Counted from the first letter of the stretch, positions 10,809-22,800 are shown. The stretch is 64,000 bases of DNA from Pestalotiopsis fici W106-1 (GCF_000516985.1 NW_006917095.1:1989077-2053076); one strand, 5' to 3'. The notes: a model not told the origin generated them from the sequence alone. A program made the numbers and translations.

Positions 10809-12932
10809 ATGCGGGAGGATCTCGATGCACCAATTGCCCTGCGGCGCACCCCGCGGCGGAGCAAAGGCGATGCGCGCACAGTTGATATGGTATCCACAGA
10901 CGCGAATTCGTCGCCGGCATCTACTTTTCAGACGCCCAGCCGGACCCGGACCAAGAAGAGGGTGCGCTTCTCTGACCCGGGCCCAGAGATCGCCTCCCAC
11001 AACTCGCCATCCTCTACCGGGCTGACGCCCATGGTTCGCCGGACCACACTGGGCAATGCGGTGCCGTCCAAGAGAAGAAGACACTCGACCTCGGGTGATC
11101 TGCAGAGTGGTGTTGATGGAGATGCCCAAGACACATCCAACGAGGTGCATTTCCTCTCCCTGCGTCAGGTCCTCGACGACCGTGTGAAGCGGAGGATACG
11201 GCGCAATGGCCTCAGCGAGGAGATGAACATTATCGACGGCGAAAAGCGGCAGCGCGCGCAACGGCAGACATCGGAAATCCAGCGCCTGCGCCGCGAACTC
11301 GCACAGCGAGACGAGGAGATCGAGGGTCTCAGGAACGCAACGGTCGTGCAGGATACCGAGCGCATCCTGCAGCTCGAGGAGCAGATCGACCGGCTGCGAG
11401 CCGAGCTTGACAACAACCAGCCCGAGCCAGCAGACCAGACACGGCTCGATTGGACCATGGCGGCGCAAGATCCCTTCACCGATGGCTACATGGAAGAGGA
11501 CGATGTAGATGAAGACGCATTTGGCGACACTACAATGGCGGATCTGGTATGCAGCACACCGACCAGAGCGCGGTCGTCATTTCCGACGCCGCCGTGTACG
11601 AGTCCAATGTTGCCCATTACACCACCGTCCATGAGACGCCAGCCGATCCCTCCCTCATCACATACTGGTGTGCAGGCACAAATTCCAGACCCCGAGAAAG
11701 AAGCTTTGGAGGCAGAACTAGGCTCTTTGCGTCTCGAACTGACAAAGCTCAACGACACCCTAGCATCCCATGAAGGCCAGCGCGAACGCCTTTCCAACAA
11801 GCTGTCCAAAGTGCAATTGCCCACGTCCCTAGACCGTCATCGGGACATGGAAGAACACCTCGACCAAGTCCTCCAAAGCCTATCAGACAAGACGGCTGGC
11901 CTCCTCGATATCAACTCCTCATTGAGCGCCCTGGGCTTTCGAGGTGGCGACTCTCTTGAGATCGTAGCATCCATCGCTAATGCGCTGAGGACCGCCAGGC
12001 TCGAACTCGAATACCTTACACCCGGGGAAATTACCCTGCCGCTGTCGTCGCATGGCGCCGAGGTCCTTGATCTGGTGCTAGTCCGCCTGCGAGATCTGTC
12101 CCGCCAGGTCAAAGAGGATGAGGCCTCCATTGACGAGTATCATGCCCTGGAATTAACGCTGCGGCAGCAATTAGGCGCCCGTGTAGAGGCCATGGACGGT
12201 CTCCGGCGCGAGGCACAGAGAAGCACTGCCCGCCTGGAGGGCAAGGATGCGCGCATCGCCGAGCTCGAAGTTGGCGCCGACCGTCTCAAGGGTGCCATTG
12301 AGGGCTACCGGCGCGACATTTCCGAGCTGGAGACGCTGGTGCAGAGGATCGAGGAGGAAGGACAGAGCAACGTGCAAAAGCTCCGGTCCGAGGTGGATGC
12401 CGGGAAGCAGGAGATTAAGCGCAAGGACAACAGCGCCCGTGAACTCGAGGCCAAGATCGCGTCGCTCTTGTCGCAGGTGTCGGAGATCAAGAAGCAGCTC
12501 GCTGATGCCCAGTCGCAGCGAGCCGCCCTGAACCGATCGCACGGCACAGCGCTGGCGCTCCGCGACGCACGGGTGACGGAGCTGCGTGGCGAGATTGACG
12601 GCATCAACGCGGCGCTCCGGACAGCGCACGAGACTATATGCCAATTGCGTGTCCAGAATGTCGGCCTGGAGAATAGCATTGACGGCGAGAGGAAAAAGGC
12701 CAAGGAGGCTGTTGACTCGATGAAGGCCGAGCTGGCCAGGGTCTTGGAGATGAGCGAGGGTATCCTGGCGACGCCAAAGAAGGGTGGCGCGGCTGGCCGC
12801 CGCAGTACGCGGAGCTCTGCCGGCGGCTCGTCGTCGCAATCATCGATGCTGGCAAGCGGTGGGGCGGGTAGGAAGAGACGAAAGTATGACAGTGGGCTCG
12901 GGTTCTTGTCCGAGGAGGAAGGTGACATTTAA
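10809..12932 (+). CDS. Hypothetical coiled-coil protein with RVxF-type PP1-docking motif
   Basis: Single-exon gene, 707 residues, starting at the first in-frame ATG (10809). The frame is open a little further upstream but only with a TTG. The N-terminus is basic and Ser/Thr-Pro rich and carries KKRVRFSD at about residues 49–56, which matches the RVxF docking motif for protein phosphatase 1. Heptad-rich segments follow at about 120–205 and 295–335 and over much of 430–660, separated by an acidic and proline-rich linker (about 215–290). The C-terminus is Arg/Ser rich (GRRSTRSS, GRKRRKYDS) and may be a nuclear targeting region. No enzyme domain is visible. Long coiled coils plus a PP1 motif recall spindle-pole or kinetochore scaffolds such as fission yeast Cut12, but I cannot claim orthology. 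Convergent with the RIO1 gene downstream. Confidence 0.8.
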   Translation: MREDLDAPIALRRTPRRSKGDARTVDMVSTDANSSPASTFQTPSRTRTKKRVRFSDPGPEIASHNSPSSTGLTPMVRRTTLGNAVPSKRRRHSTSGDLQSGVDGDAQDTSNEVHFLSLRQVLDDRVKRRIRRNGLSEEMNIIDGEKRQRAQRQTSEIQRLRRELAQRDEEIEGLRNATVVQDTERILQLEEQIDRLRAELDNNQPEPADQTRLDWTMAAQDPFTDGYMEEDDVDEDAFGDTTMADLVCSTPTRARSSFPTPPCTSPMLPITPPSMRRQPIPPSSHTGVQAQIPDPEKEALEAELGSLRLELTKLNDTLASHEGQRERLSNKLSKVQLPTSLDRHRDMEEHLDQVLQSLSDKTAGLLDINSSLSALGFRGGDSLEIVASIANALRTARLELEYLTPGEITLPLSSHGAEVLDLVLVRLRDLSRQVKEDEASIDEYHALELTLRQQLGARVEAMDGLRREAQRSTARLEGKDARIAELEVGADRLKGAIEGYRRDISELETLVQRIEEEGQSNVQKLRSEVDAGKQEIKRKDNSARELEAKIASLLSQVSEIKKQLADAQSQRAALNRSHGTALALRDARVTELRGEIDGINAALRTAHETICQLRVQNVGLENSIDGERKKAKEAVDSMKAELARVLEMSEGILATPKKGGAAGRRSTRSSAGGSSSQSSMLASGGAGRKRRKYDSGLGFLSEEEGDI

Positions 12933-13714
12933 GAATCGTCTGGCGCAGCATCGTTTTGGGTTTCTCTTTTGTTTTGAGTTTCAAGTTACGCATCTTCATG
13001 GCGTTGGAAGGATTTATCGAGACACCACGAAATCTTATTCGCACAACCATCACACTTTTCATCTGAGACAAAAGTAGCAATTCAGGATATTTACCAATAA
13101 GAAACATTCAAGTATCGAAATGAATCGTTTTGATATGCAGTTGTGTATGTGAACATAGTCTTTTTCCATCATTGTACGACAAAGCCATATTTCCCTTATT
13201 TCCCTTCTTGACTCACTAGTGTCCAGTCGCACGCACATCAAATATTGGGGTACACTATAGTTGAATTGAATGGATCCTGATACTGTTGTGGAAACACTTT
13301 TATTCCGGGTTTTATGTCATAATGCACCGTCATTCATCTAGACACGCTTCCTGCAATGCCCATATCCCGAATCGAATGGTACAAGTAATCGTCAGAGCTC
13401 TTCTTTGACATCAGACAGCCGATGAAGCTGATCAGACCACCATTGTTGTCCAACCAAGTTTTGCGGTTATTGCCCGAAGACGAAAACGCAGCGAAAACCT
13501 GGTCGAGACTGGTGTAATTCGAGTTTCATCATCCGATTTTGATTGACACATTCCTTGGGCGCATGTTTGCCATCACGCACAGCCTCAATCAAGTGGCATG
13601 GAGTCGCCAGAAACAATGAGAGAAACAAGCTTACTTTTTTATTCATAGAGGTAGGTGAGGCGTGTGTCGCTCAAAACCAACTCTTTCGTTATTCAATAAA
13701 CTGCACCTGTGCCT
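12933..13714. other. Intergenic between convergent genes
   Basis: Holds the 3' ends of the coiled-coil gene and of RIO1. Only short, low-quality open frames are seen, and no RNA gene was recognised. Confidence 0.6.
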
Positions 13715-15355
13715 CTATTTCTTTCTCCGCGAGGTAGATGACACAAGTTTCTTCTTGAGGTGCTTGGGCATCTTTTCTTTCCGCTTTTCCCGCTTTTCTT
13801 CCTTGACCGCTTGCTTGTGCGACTTCTTTTCTTCCTTATCAATGAAGCGCTTGCCTCGCGGCGTGCCCTTTTCAAATCTGCTCTCATCCTCGCTGTCATC
13901 GCTATCCAATGCAGCACCTTCCTCCTCATCGCCTTCTGAGCTTGTTGCCTCGTCCTCTGTGGGTGTCGTACCAGGAGCAACAGCTTGATCAGCCAAAAGG
14001 TTCTTGTAGACCAGCTGGTCTCCCTCACCAGCTCCAATCTTCTGCGCATCCTTTTCGATATCGTATACCTGCTCAAGGGTCTGGGGGATATATTGGTTTC
14101 TGAAGACCTCGTTGTCGATTTCTTCCTGAGCTCTGGCATCCTCAGTGTCATCCACAGCCGATCTTGTCGTGTACAGCTTCTCGAGGATTTCCAGCATGGC
14201 GGGTTCTTCCACTGGCCCCTCAGAGGCTGTGACAAAGTCGAAAATCGTCCGATCACTTAACGTGTCCACGCCTTGCCTCCTGAAGAAGTCACCTGTGTTC
14301 TTGATATCCATGCGCAAAAACTCTAGAGATCTGGGATGATCATGCTCAACACTCTGGGATACATCGATGATGTACAGCTTCCTGTCATGGTACAGAATGT
14401 TGTACTCGCTGAGATCAGCGTGGACCAGGCGACAGACCTGATACATGCGGCGCATAACTCCCATAAGCTGGAGGTACAGGGACCTCCATACCTGGTCGGC
14501 GTCATCTCCGTCAATGCGAGTATCGTGCAATCTGGGGTAGGCGTAGCCTCTGCGGTCTCCCAGGAAACCCATGACCAAGACATGCAGCTTCAACTGAATT
14601 GGCTCTGGACATGAGATGCCAGCGGCGTGTATCCTCCGAAGGTTGCGGAACTCCTTCTCAGCCCAAAGCTGGACCATCTTGCGGTTGTTGCCCTTGGCAG
14701 CTCCAGACTTGAAACGGTGCTCTCCAGTAATGTATCGTTCTCTGTCCTTGAAGCTCAGAATGGCAGTCTTGTAGATCTTGACGGCTCTGTTGAGGCGGAC
14801 GCCGTCAAATTCGCCAACTGCGCCGTAGACATTGGCCTCTTTTCCTGTGCTGATGGCACCATTGATCTCGCCCACGACTCCCTTGTGGATGAGTCGCAGA
14901 AGAATCATTCTGGTTCCCTGGTCCAAAACTTGCTCGCTCGTGGCGCGATCCGCCTTGTCCTTGTCCCTATCCTGGGATTCCTTGACATCGTCGAGACGAA
15001 TCTTGGCAGCATGCTTGGAAAGTGTCTTGATTTGATCGTCGACGCTGGCAAAAGTGTTGGCAGCGGGCTTCTGTTGGTTTGACCTTGGCACTGCGGCGCC
15101 TCCATCGATGAGTTGTCTCTGTCGGTTGTAGTTCTTGGTCAGGTTGCCAGCGCCGTCGTCGTCGAGGTCGTCATCGTCGGAGTTGAAGATCTCGTCGTAG
15201 TCTTCCTCGTCATCCTCGATCAGTTCTTGTGTAGTCGAGGTCTGTAGAGTGGCGGGAACCTCCTGCCGCACGGATGCATCGTAGCCATCGTTGGCCTTGT
15301 AGACGTGGGGCGGTTCGTGAGCCGCAGCAGCGGAACCGATTTCCTGATCAGCCAT
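13715..15355 (-). CDS. RIO1: Serine/threonine-protein kinase RIO1
   Basis: Intron-less, 546 residues, starting at ATG 15355 (MADQEIG); codons before it reach back only to a TTG. RIO1 is an atypical kinase/ATPase needed for late cytoplasmic maturation of the 40S ribosomal subunit. The acidic N-terminus (about 45–70) is followed by the RIO domain: nucleotide loop STGKEANVY (169–177), lysine in AVKIYK (about 193), catalytic loop VHADLSEYNIL (311–321, Asp314 and Asn319) and metal-binding IIDVSQSVEHDHP (329–341, Asp331). The Asp-Val-Ser-Gln-Ser-Val form is typical of RIO1 rather than RIO2. A Glu/Asp-rich stretch and a Lys/Arg-rich tail (ending KKLVSSTSRRKK) close the protein, as in yeast and other fungal RIO1. 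Housekeeping gene, divergent from the MARVEL gene. Confidence 0.96.
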   Translation of the reverse strand: MADQEIGSAAAAHEPPHVYKANDGYDASVRQEVPATLQTSTTQELIEDDEEDYDEIFNSDDDDLDDDGAGNLTKNYNRQRQLIDGGAAVPRSNQQKPAANTFASVDDQIKTLSKHAAKIRLDDVKESQDRDKDKADRATSEQVLDQGTRMILLRLIHKGVVGEINGAISTGKEANVYGAVGEFDGVRLNRAVKIYKTAILSFKDRERYITGEHRFKSGAAKGNNRKMVQLWAEKEFRNLRRIHAAGISCPEPIQLKLHVLVMGFLGDRRGYAYPRLHDTRIDGDDADQVWRSLYLQLMGVMRRMYQVCRLVHADLSEYNILYHDRKLYIIDVSQSVEHDHPRSLEFLRMDIKNTGDFFRRQGVDTLSDRTIFDFVTASEGPVEEPAMLEILEKLYTTRSAVDDTEDARAQEEIDNEVFRNQYIPQTLEQVYDIEKDAQKIGAGEGDQLVYKNLLADQAVAPGTTPTEDEATSSEGDEEEGAALDSDDSEDESRFEKGTPRGKRFIDKEEKKSHKQAVKEEKREKRKEKMPKHLKKKLVSSTSRRKK

Positions 15356-16656
15356 TGTCGGCTTCTGTGTGTGTCGCAAATGGAGGAAAAAAGTCTCTCG
15401 TTACTGTGGTATACTTTGTTCGGATAAAAAGAAAAGAAGAAAAGAGACAGACTCGAGCTGTCCTCTTGTACTTGGCTCGACTCTTCTCAACTGAGTCACA
15501 CAGGTTGCATGTGGAAGGGAAATATTCTAAAAATTTCAACGCCACTTTGGGCAGTGACGCCTTCCATCTGTGAGAACCCTTCGGCCTACCCCTCCACCCC
15601 ACATTTTACCTCTCTTATCGACAAGGAGTCCCACTAGAAGAAGTATACCATGGCGCTAGGCCAGTGTAATTGGCTTGTTGCCTGCTCCATATTGTTGTAG
15701 ATTCATGATGATTCATAAATGTTGGGATGATTTGTCGAGTCACATTTGTGTTTCGTGATTGCGCATCATTCTGGCTCATCTTGTCCCATAGACTTGGCGT
15801 TAAATTATTGAGAAAAAAAAAAAAAAAAAAAAAACAGTCCCTGAAAAGTATGGTCTTCACTGCCACCATGAGCTGGATCACGACCATACCATTGAGAGCG
15901 CCATTGCAACAACGCAGGACATTGGGCCAAGCTTTGTAATAGTCTATTGGTGATGATTCAGGCAGAATTCTCTAAAACTTCTGTCTGGGAATGAGCATAG
16001 CTTCGGCGCCTGAGTTGCACGATCATATATTCTCTGTTGTTTACACGCTAGAGGCCAGAATCTACTGCCCCAGCGAGATCACCAAAAGCTTAAAGCACAG
16101 GCCCTGGCCATCAATGGAGCTCGGGAATTGAAACGAATACCAACCTCCAACTATCATAGATAAATCGACGGCTTAATTCCGCCATGGCAACTTGGAATTC
16201 AACCTTAAAACGCGCCTGTTCCCTCTCGGGAAGGGGGCTGAGCAGCTGAGGGTGCGGCTGAACGAGCTACCGATGCAGCCAGGGTCCTGAGGGCGTTTTT
16301 GCGTTGCAGGCTGCTGCTCAAACTATACTGAATATGTGTCGCTTAGGCGAACTTCACTGATAAAGTAGCGCACTTTTGGAATTGCTGGCTGATCTAGGAC
16401 TAGATTGAGGAGGAAAGGCATCTCATGAGAGAGTTGCGTCTCGTATTCTTGAAGTTGTCGCAACTTATAGAAACTAAATGTCGCCCAGTTTAAGAAATTG
16501 CGGTGACGCTGCTCTGATTTCTCTTCTTTCTTTGCCCTCATTACCCTCAGAGAAAATAGAACTAATACTGGTGGTCCTTCGTCAATACTAATACCACTCT
16601 CTTCATCAGTCGCTACCTCACCAGTTGACCCAATTTTCTATCCAAGGATAGGCAAC
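15356..16656. other. Intergenic: divergent promoter region of RIO1 and MARVEL gene
   Basis: About 1.3 kb between two start codons. It contains an A22 run at 15813–15834 and a GC-rich stretch near 16,210–16,310. No coding region was recognised. Confidence 0.6.
15813..15834. repeat. A22 homopolymer
   Basis: Twenty-two consecutive A in an intergenic region. Its length is likely to vary between isolates or between sequencing runs. Confidence 0.9.
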
Positions 16657-17529
16657 ATGGCAAACGACGGCAAGACAGTCATACCAACACCCACGTGGGT
16701 TCTCGTCGCAAGGATCTTTCAACTAGTCCTATCAATCATCGTAGTCGGTGGTGCTGGATGGTTTATCCATGGCCTTTACGAGGACAGCCTCGGATTTGCA
16801 ATTGTTTGTGTAAGTGTATTTAATGTCTCTATGATCCACGCCCAAGTTATATGAGCTCTCGTTCATGAACCACAAGAGACAAGTCTAACATGGCCTTGAC
16901 AAACAGAGTCTTTTCACTTGGATTATTTTCGTATACGCCATCGTAACCGAAAACGTATCGACTTGCCGCAGAGCATACAATACGTGGGCGATTTTATCGC
17001 TCGATGGCCTCATGATCATCTTTTGGCTGTCGGCCATGGGCGCCGTGGCAGCAAAGCGCGCGGATTTCACCGTACCCGTCAATGCCGACTGCACCAGCGA
17101 CGGTAGCGCCGTCAACTCGGGCCACTGTACCATCTCCCGCAAGCGAGCTGGTGTTGGTGTCGCATCGTACGCCGCGCTCGACATTATGAGTGCTGTCGCC
17201 GGGATTTGCGCCATCATTATGTGAGTATATTGTTGCAGGAATTCGCCATAGCAAATGGACTGACCATCTTGACCTTTGGAACCAGGTTACTCTTTGTCGC
17301 AACTTTTAGCTATGTCTGTCACAAGTTTCGACTTTCTTGGTCCTCGAATGATTATGATGCTGAGAAGCGGGTGGGAGGACCGGGTAACACAAGTGTGGCG
17401 TACCATCACCCGGAAGTCGAGATGCAGCCCAACATGCCCACGCAGTACTCGGGATATCCGCAACAAGTTGCCGTCGGAACAACACCTCAGTATAGCCAGA
17501 ACCATCCGTATGACCCTTATGTTCACTAG
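16657..17529 (+). CDS. MARVEL-domain integral membrane protein
   Basis: Three exons: 16657–16809, 16907–17220, 17286–17529 (236 residues). Both introns are GT–AG (97 and 65 bp) with CTAAC and CTGAC branch sites, and the joins keep frame. The protein has about four hydrophobic segments: near 14–36 (RIFQLVLSIIVVGGAGWF), a stretch starting at the first splice junction (SLFTWIIFVYAIV), one after the RRAYNTWAILSLDG turn, and one before the tail (ALDIMSAVAGICAIIM through LLFVATFSYV). The extracellular loop between the last two contains Cys residues (DCTSDG, HCTISR). The C-terminal tail is hydrophilic and rich in Pro, Gln and Tyr. This is the layout of fungal MARVEL proteins, found at the plasma membrane or in vesicles. 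The specific role is unknown. It ends 168 bp from the convergent phosphatase gene. Confidence 0.85.
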
Positions 17530-17697
17530 ATCCTACTAGCAAGGTCTGAATGGTGCGAAAGAAACAGAAGAGTGGACGGGAAAATCTGGACTTGGTTAGA
17601 AAGCAGGAGGCGACGCCCGGTTTGTCGTAATTGCTTGCGAAGAAGCTCAAGAGCATGGCGTACCCGGACAATGAAATATACCATTAAAAATATAGAA

Positions 17698-19475
17698 TCA
17701 AGCCACGACACAGCCTTTGTCTCGCTTCTCTTCAGGTGGAAGAGCTATCGTCCCATTTTGCACAAGCCACAGCTCATCAACTCTCTCTTTGGCATATTCA
17801 ACTCGTTTCCAAGTTTTCAAACTATCGGAAGCCGTATCAAGTTCCCATATACGCATCCTTCGATGAAATCGATCTCTGCCGTAGGAACAATACCCTCCAA
17901 ATCCACAACTGCCTCCATAGCAAAGATACGGGCCAGCCCCAAGTTTTCCGGCAACATCCTGCTGCTCGTGAGACGGTAGGATAGCGCAAAAATCATTAAC
18001 GTGGTCGTGCCCACAACCTACCGCCGATACCCCTTCTCTAACCAAGGCATCGTAGAAGTGAGAGTTGACGCTGGGGCCTTCCGTTGGTTCTCTCCGGCGA
18101 CCGTTGCTCACAAGGAGATGAGGATCACCGAATTCAGGTAATGGGATATGCAAGAATACAAGAGACGGGTAGAAGCCGCTGTTTCCACTGTCCTTCTCAC
18201 GTGCCGTCCGTTGCGTTTTGGAGATGTCCGTAAACCAATCAATTTGGTTTTGCGCAATCGGTTCATAATCAGGATTGTGTATCTCGCTAGGTATTTGTCC
18301 GTGGGAATCCAAGAAATACAAGGTTGAGAGTGGGCACCTTGATGGGGCGGGGGCCAGAATCTTGAGACAAAAGTTGCCAATGCCATCGACATGCTCAGGG
18401 CCTGGTTCGCAGAGGCTAAATGGCAAATCCTGCAGTATTGACATCTGTGCCGTACCTGGAATCTGGTAAGCAGGGCTGAATAGGTGATGGACAGGGACAT
18501 TCGTCCAAGGACGGTTTACTCGACCGTCTGTCTACACAAGGAGAGAAGAATTGACTCACGCGATAATGCGTGACGGCCCTCACTATCATGGTTGCCAAAA
18601 ACGGTCGCGAACGGAATGGAACGTTTGATGATTGGCGCAACCACCTTGAAGAGAGCAGATTGACTGTCAGGTATGTCATGGTGCAACTGATCTCCAGTAA
18701 GCACTACCAGGTCTGGGTGCTCAATATCCAGTATCTTTTCAATGAAGTCGACCGTCAGTGGATCGGCATCGCTTTCGGGAAGTTTCCTGCCTTCCTCATC
18801 GATAGCATCACGGCATATCCCATCGCCCGTAACCATGTGCGTGTCGGAGAGCTGAACGATTTTGAATTTACCATCGTCCTGAGCTCTCAAAATCGGTCGC
18901 GCGTCCAAGCCTGGCCTGCCTCTTCCATGAAGTACAGTCAGTCTTGCATCTGGGGTCTTGGGCTCAGCGTTTAGTTGCAGCGGCGATTGCATGAGATGCC
19001 AGTGGGGCCGTGGATCAACGGCATCCTTGCCAAAGAGGACGTCTACCTCTGTGATGGCCTGTCCGATATTACCAGTGAAGTTACCTCTTGATATCCAGAC
19101 TCCAAAAGGTCGACTCTCCCATGAAAGACCTGAGCTAATGTCAGGAGGTGAATCACCCACTCGCACGTCTGTAACTATGAGATCATCCACTGAGATCTTC
19201 CCCTCATCAATTATCTTGACATGGACCCATGCATTCTGCTTTGACTTCTGAGATGTATGTGAATAGAGCTCCTTTTCTATACGGTGCCAAATACGCGAGT
19301 CGAGTTGAGAAGTGGATAAGGTCAAATTTGTGATGACTGGACGATCAATCACGGCTTTGTTATTGGACAAGAATGTTGCCGGTGGCTTGGAAAGCAGGAA
19401 TGCATGAGATTTGGGAGTGCGCGACATGGCAAGTAAAAATACAATTGTTGTCGAGGCATACCTCAATCTAGACAT
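17698..19475 (-). CDS. Dcr2-like calcineurin-type metallophosphoesterase
   Basis: Two exons on the minus strand: 18560–19475 and 17698–18455, with a 104-bp intron. The donor GTGAGT and the acceptor after ATTCCAG give an in-frame join reading ALSR-TAQMSIL. Metal-binding motifs of the calcineurin-like phosphoesterase family are present: QLSDTHMV (Asp, His), VLTGDQLHHD (Gly-Asp), FGNHDSEG (Asn-His-Asp) and GCGHDHVND (His-Asp-His). The arrangement resembles yeast Dcr2 and its filamentous relatives, membrane-anchored phosphatases linked in yeast to cell-cycle and unfolded-protein responses. I prefer the ATG at 19475 because it places the hydrophobic TTIVFLLAMS segment at the N-terminus as a signal anchor. 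An ATG at 19562 would add 29 residues before it. Substrate unknown. Confidence 0.88.
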
Positions 19476-19820
19476 TTGCCATGACTTCGCCAGTTGTTGG
19501 GGGTTGCCTCGGGGAGATGTGATGTTGGCAGCATGAGCGTGGGTGGGGGTGTCCACTAACATGTGAACTGACTGCGGCGGCAACTGGGTCCAATTGCTGA
19601 TTGCTGTAGCTGGTTGCTGGTTGCTGGGCGTGGGCAGCTGGCAGATAGCACCTGTTCTAGTAGCGTATCCTTACCTCAAGTGCTACACTAGGTACCAAGC
19701 ACCCTGTGCGGAACGGATCTCGACCACCGGCGCTGCGGTACCTCTTGTTTAAGTGGGATAGCAGAGCAGCGGACTCGGCCTTGGAGAGCAGTAATATCAA
19801 GCGTATGAGTGCACTTGTAT
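19476..19820. other. Intergenic, upstream of metallophosphatase
   Basis: About 345 bp. It contains a short alternative coding extension of the phosphatase (to 19562) and otherwise nothing that I can assign. Confidence 0.5.
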
Positions 19821-22800
19821 TCATCCTCCCCGTTGACCTTCTACTTCATCTATAAACTTTTGGAGTAAGTCTATAACATGCTGTTCTAGGGGTTTTCCAA
19901 TGTAGATTCTGTGTAGGTATCTCTTTCGATGTCGTAGTATGTCTCTTGATATACTCATGGCGGAGTCTGAAGAAGGCGAACACCGCAGAATATTGACATT
20001 CCTTGTCATCAATAGAGCGCGAATGATGGCAAGCCGTGCGTCATGTTCATGATTCATTTGGCCCGCCTTCACAGCATATTGGAGTGGGGATATGCCTTTA
20101 CAGTCAACAGAGTCCGGCTCGACATTTCGCAGTCCCAGAAGAAAGTTGAAAGCTCCATCATCAGCTGCTCCTGCGGCATGTGATAGAAGGGTTCGCCCTT
20201 GCTGGTCTTTTGAATCGGGGTTCACATGAAGCTGGGATATTAGGAAAGAAATTGCCTCCAAGTTCCATTTCCTAGCAGCATGAAAGATGACCGTTTCACC
20301 ACGATGATTGCGAGAGTTGAGGTCTACGCCGCCAGCAACCAGCAAATCCATGTACTTTTGCGCATTTGGCGACGTCAATATCTCGAAACCCAGTTCGCCA
20401 GTAAAGGCAGGGGTTTGATGTATTTGAATAGCCTGAAAGTAACCTTCCAAGGCTGGCTTCCAGTCAAAGTCGAGGAGATATATGAGTAGTGCTTCGCCGT
20501 GTTGGTAGAGAAAATTCGTACCATGTTCGAAACTATTCATGATTTGACGGACGTTTTCGTCCCGGATTGGTACGTTTGAAAATGCTTGCAAAAGTACTTT
20601 GAAAGCCTCTTCGTTTTGCTTCGCTGCTGCTGCCAGAATCGGGAAACCGTATCGCTCACCTTCAAGTTTGAATTGAAGTTGAAGTTCAGGATGGACCGCA
20701 ATCAAGTGTTGCAGGTTATGCTCGGCAAACAGGTACAGAGGGTGTGCGCGCGAAGATCGGTTATGCCAGGGTTCTCTGCAAAGGTTGCTGAGCTCGATCC
20801 AAAACGAATAGGGGAAGGTGGCGATGAACTCTAGTTGATCGTGGCCTTCACCTTGTGCGCAATTCGCATGATGAAAGATGTTGTCGATAGCATAGTTCAA
20901 AAATGGCATGTCGTCTCGAGCTTGCTGGAATGAAATAGCTCCCAATGGCTTTTGTAAATCCCGAACACTGTCGTGCAGTGAACTAAGTTGACGCATACAT
21001 AGGTCGCGCATCATCTCATGTCCATGTGATTGAACAACACCAATGGAGCGGATTTGTGGCCCGGAAGTAGTGCTTCTATCGACAATGAAATCTCGGACAG
21101 ACTCGTGGATGAACTGAACAGTCTCGCTTTGCGACTTGACGATTTCAGCCAGGCCTTTCGAACAGCCCAGAATGAATCGTCTCATATCATCGTATGATGT
21201 CTCTAATCGGTCCCACGTGAGACTCTTCATTGCACTTCGCTTCTGCTGGAGAGCAAAGTATAGCTCTTGTGGACTGAGTGGCCTTTTCGCGAGGAGAATG
21301 ATACGAACGCAACAGTCGAACTCTTCCAAGTTCTCACTGTCCCGTGCGATTAACATTTCGAAAAGCTTATTGAGATCCGGAGGAATTTCCCGTAGCCGCT
21401 GTCGTAGGTTGGCTGTCCTGCCGTTGGCGAATTCTTTATTCAGGATATGCACCACGAGTGCCACCCAGAGAAAAATCCCTGACGATTTCTGTAGAAGCTC
21501 GATTTTGAGCGCAGCAGCCTGGTTGTAGCCTCGTAGACGAGCATTGCTTTCTATGTAGCTTTCAAGGTCTTTTTGATGCTCGACTTCATCCTCGAGAATG
21601 ATCTCGTCTCCATAGGAAGCCATGATGTTTGGGTAATGGCGGCTAGAAAAGCAGATGTGCAACTTCGTAGTGGCGCAACTACAGAGCTCCTCGAGGAAAA
21701 AAAACCATTTCAGCTACTTCATCCCAGCACATTCGTCAAGTGCATCAATGAAGAGAAAAATAGGCATATCTTTCAGCCTTGCGATGATAGACTTGAAAAC
21801 TTTCTTCAATGGCTCAAGTTGCCAACCATTGCGAACCACCGTGGTAACAGCATTACTTCCCAACTGATCCAGCACGTCCAAAGTTCCGGGGAACTTCACG
21901 CAGAGTTCAACGAGTAGAGAGCGATAACAGCCGACAACTGATCTCTCTAACTCAGATCCCCGAGCATTGAAGAAAAAGGGGATTACGAGAGAGTCAGGGG
22001 TCGCAGTTTGTTGTCTTTTAACATCAAAGTAGAGAAACTTCATCAGGATAGACTTGCCAGTTCCGGGCTTGCCTTTGATCCAAAGGAATCTGTTGTGTTG
22101 CGTTAGATCCTGCGAGGACTGCCAGGATACATATTCCGGTTTGAGTAAGAACCATTGGCAGGTACCTCCGGTAGCTTCTTTCAAATTGATTAACCGATCA
22201 TCAATCTCAGGGAAACGAAGCATGTCCAAGAGTCTTTGTCTCGTTTTTGCGATATTCTCTAGGTTTTTCGTTGAGCCAGCAGCTTCCAGGAGCATGGCAT
22301 GCACATGCCCAGTGGCAGGATCTGTGACCGAGGTTCTGACTTGGATATCTCCCTGGCCGGTTTTAGCTGTCTCTTCTTGTTCTTGTGACTGATCCGCCGC
22401 TTCTTGCTCGGATGACGACAAGAAAAGGTTATGGCCAGGCAAAGTGTCCTGATTTACCTGGATACCTGTTAGATTCCACTAATGAATTTGATATCTTGGT
22501 CAGGCTACAAAGAAGTGATACCCACCTCCATGGTGTCCATCCTTTGACGAGTAGCTGTTGACTGGAAAGAGGCAGAAGGTCTCTTTTTATTTCTACCTGC
22601 TTCTGACTGTTAGTAACAGAAGTCCGCCCAAGATTCGAAACCTGCAAAGTATGTACGTGCCAGAACAACGTTTTTGAATTGCCTCTTCAAGTCGTTCCAA
22701 CGCGTGCTGCATCCCCTCTCCATATATCGGCGGGAGGAAAACATCAAATATGCCAAGAAGACAATAAGCCATGTCCTCTTCACGCTTGGTTGTGCGATTC

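Noticed and set aside
21660..21716. Intron spanning the TAG in the HET–NACHT gene
   Set aside because: Possible GT–AG pairs here are either too short or put the downstream NACHT region in the wrong frame. Two homopolymer indels explain the sequence better.
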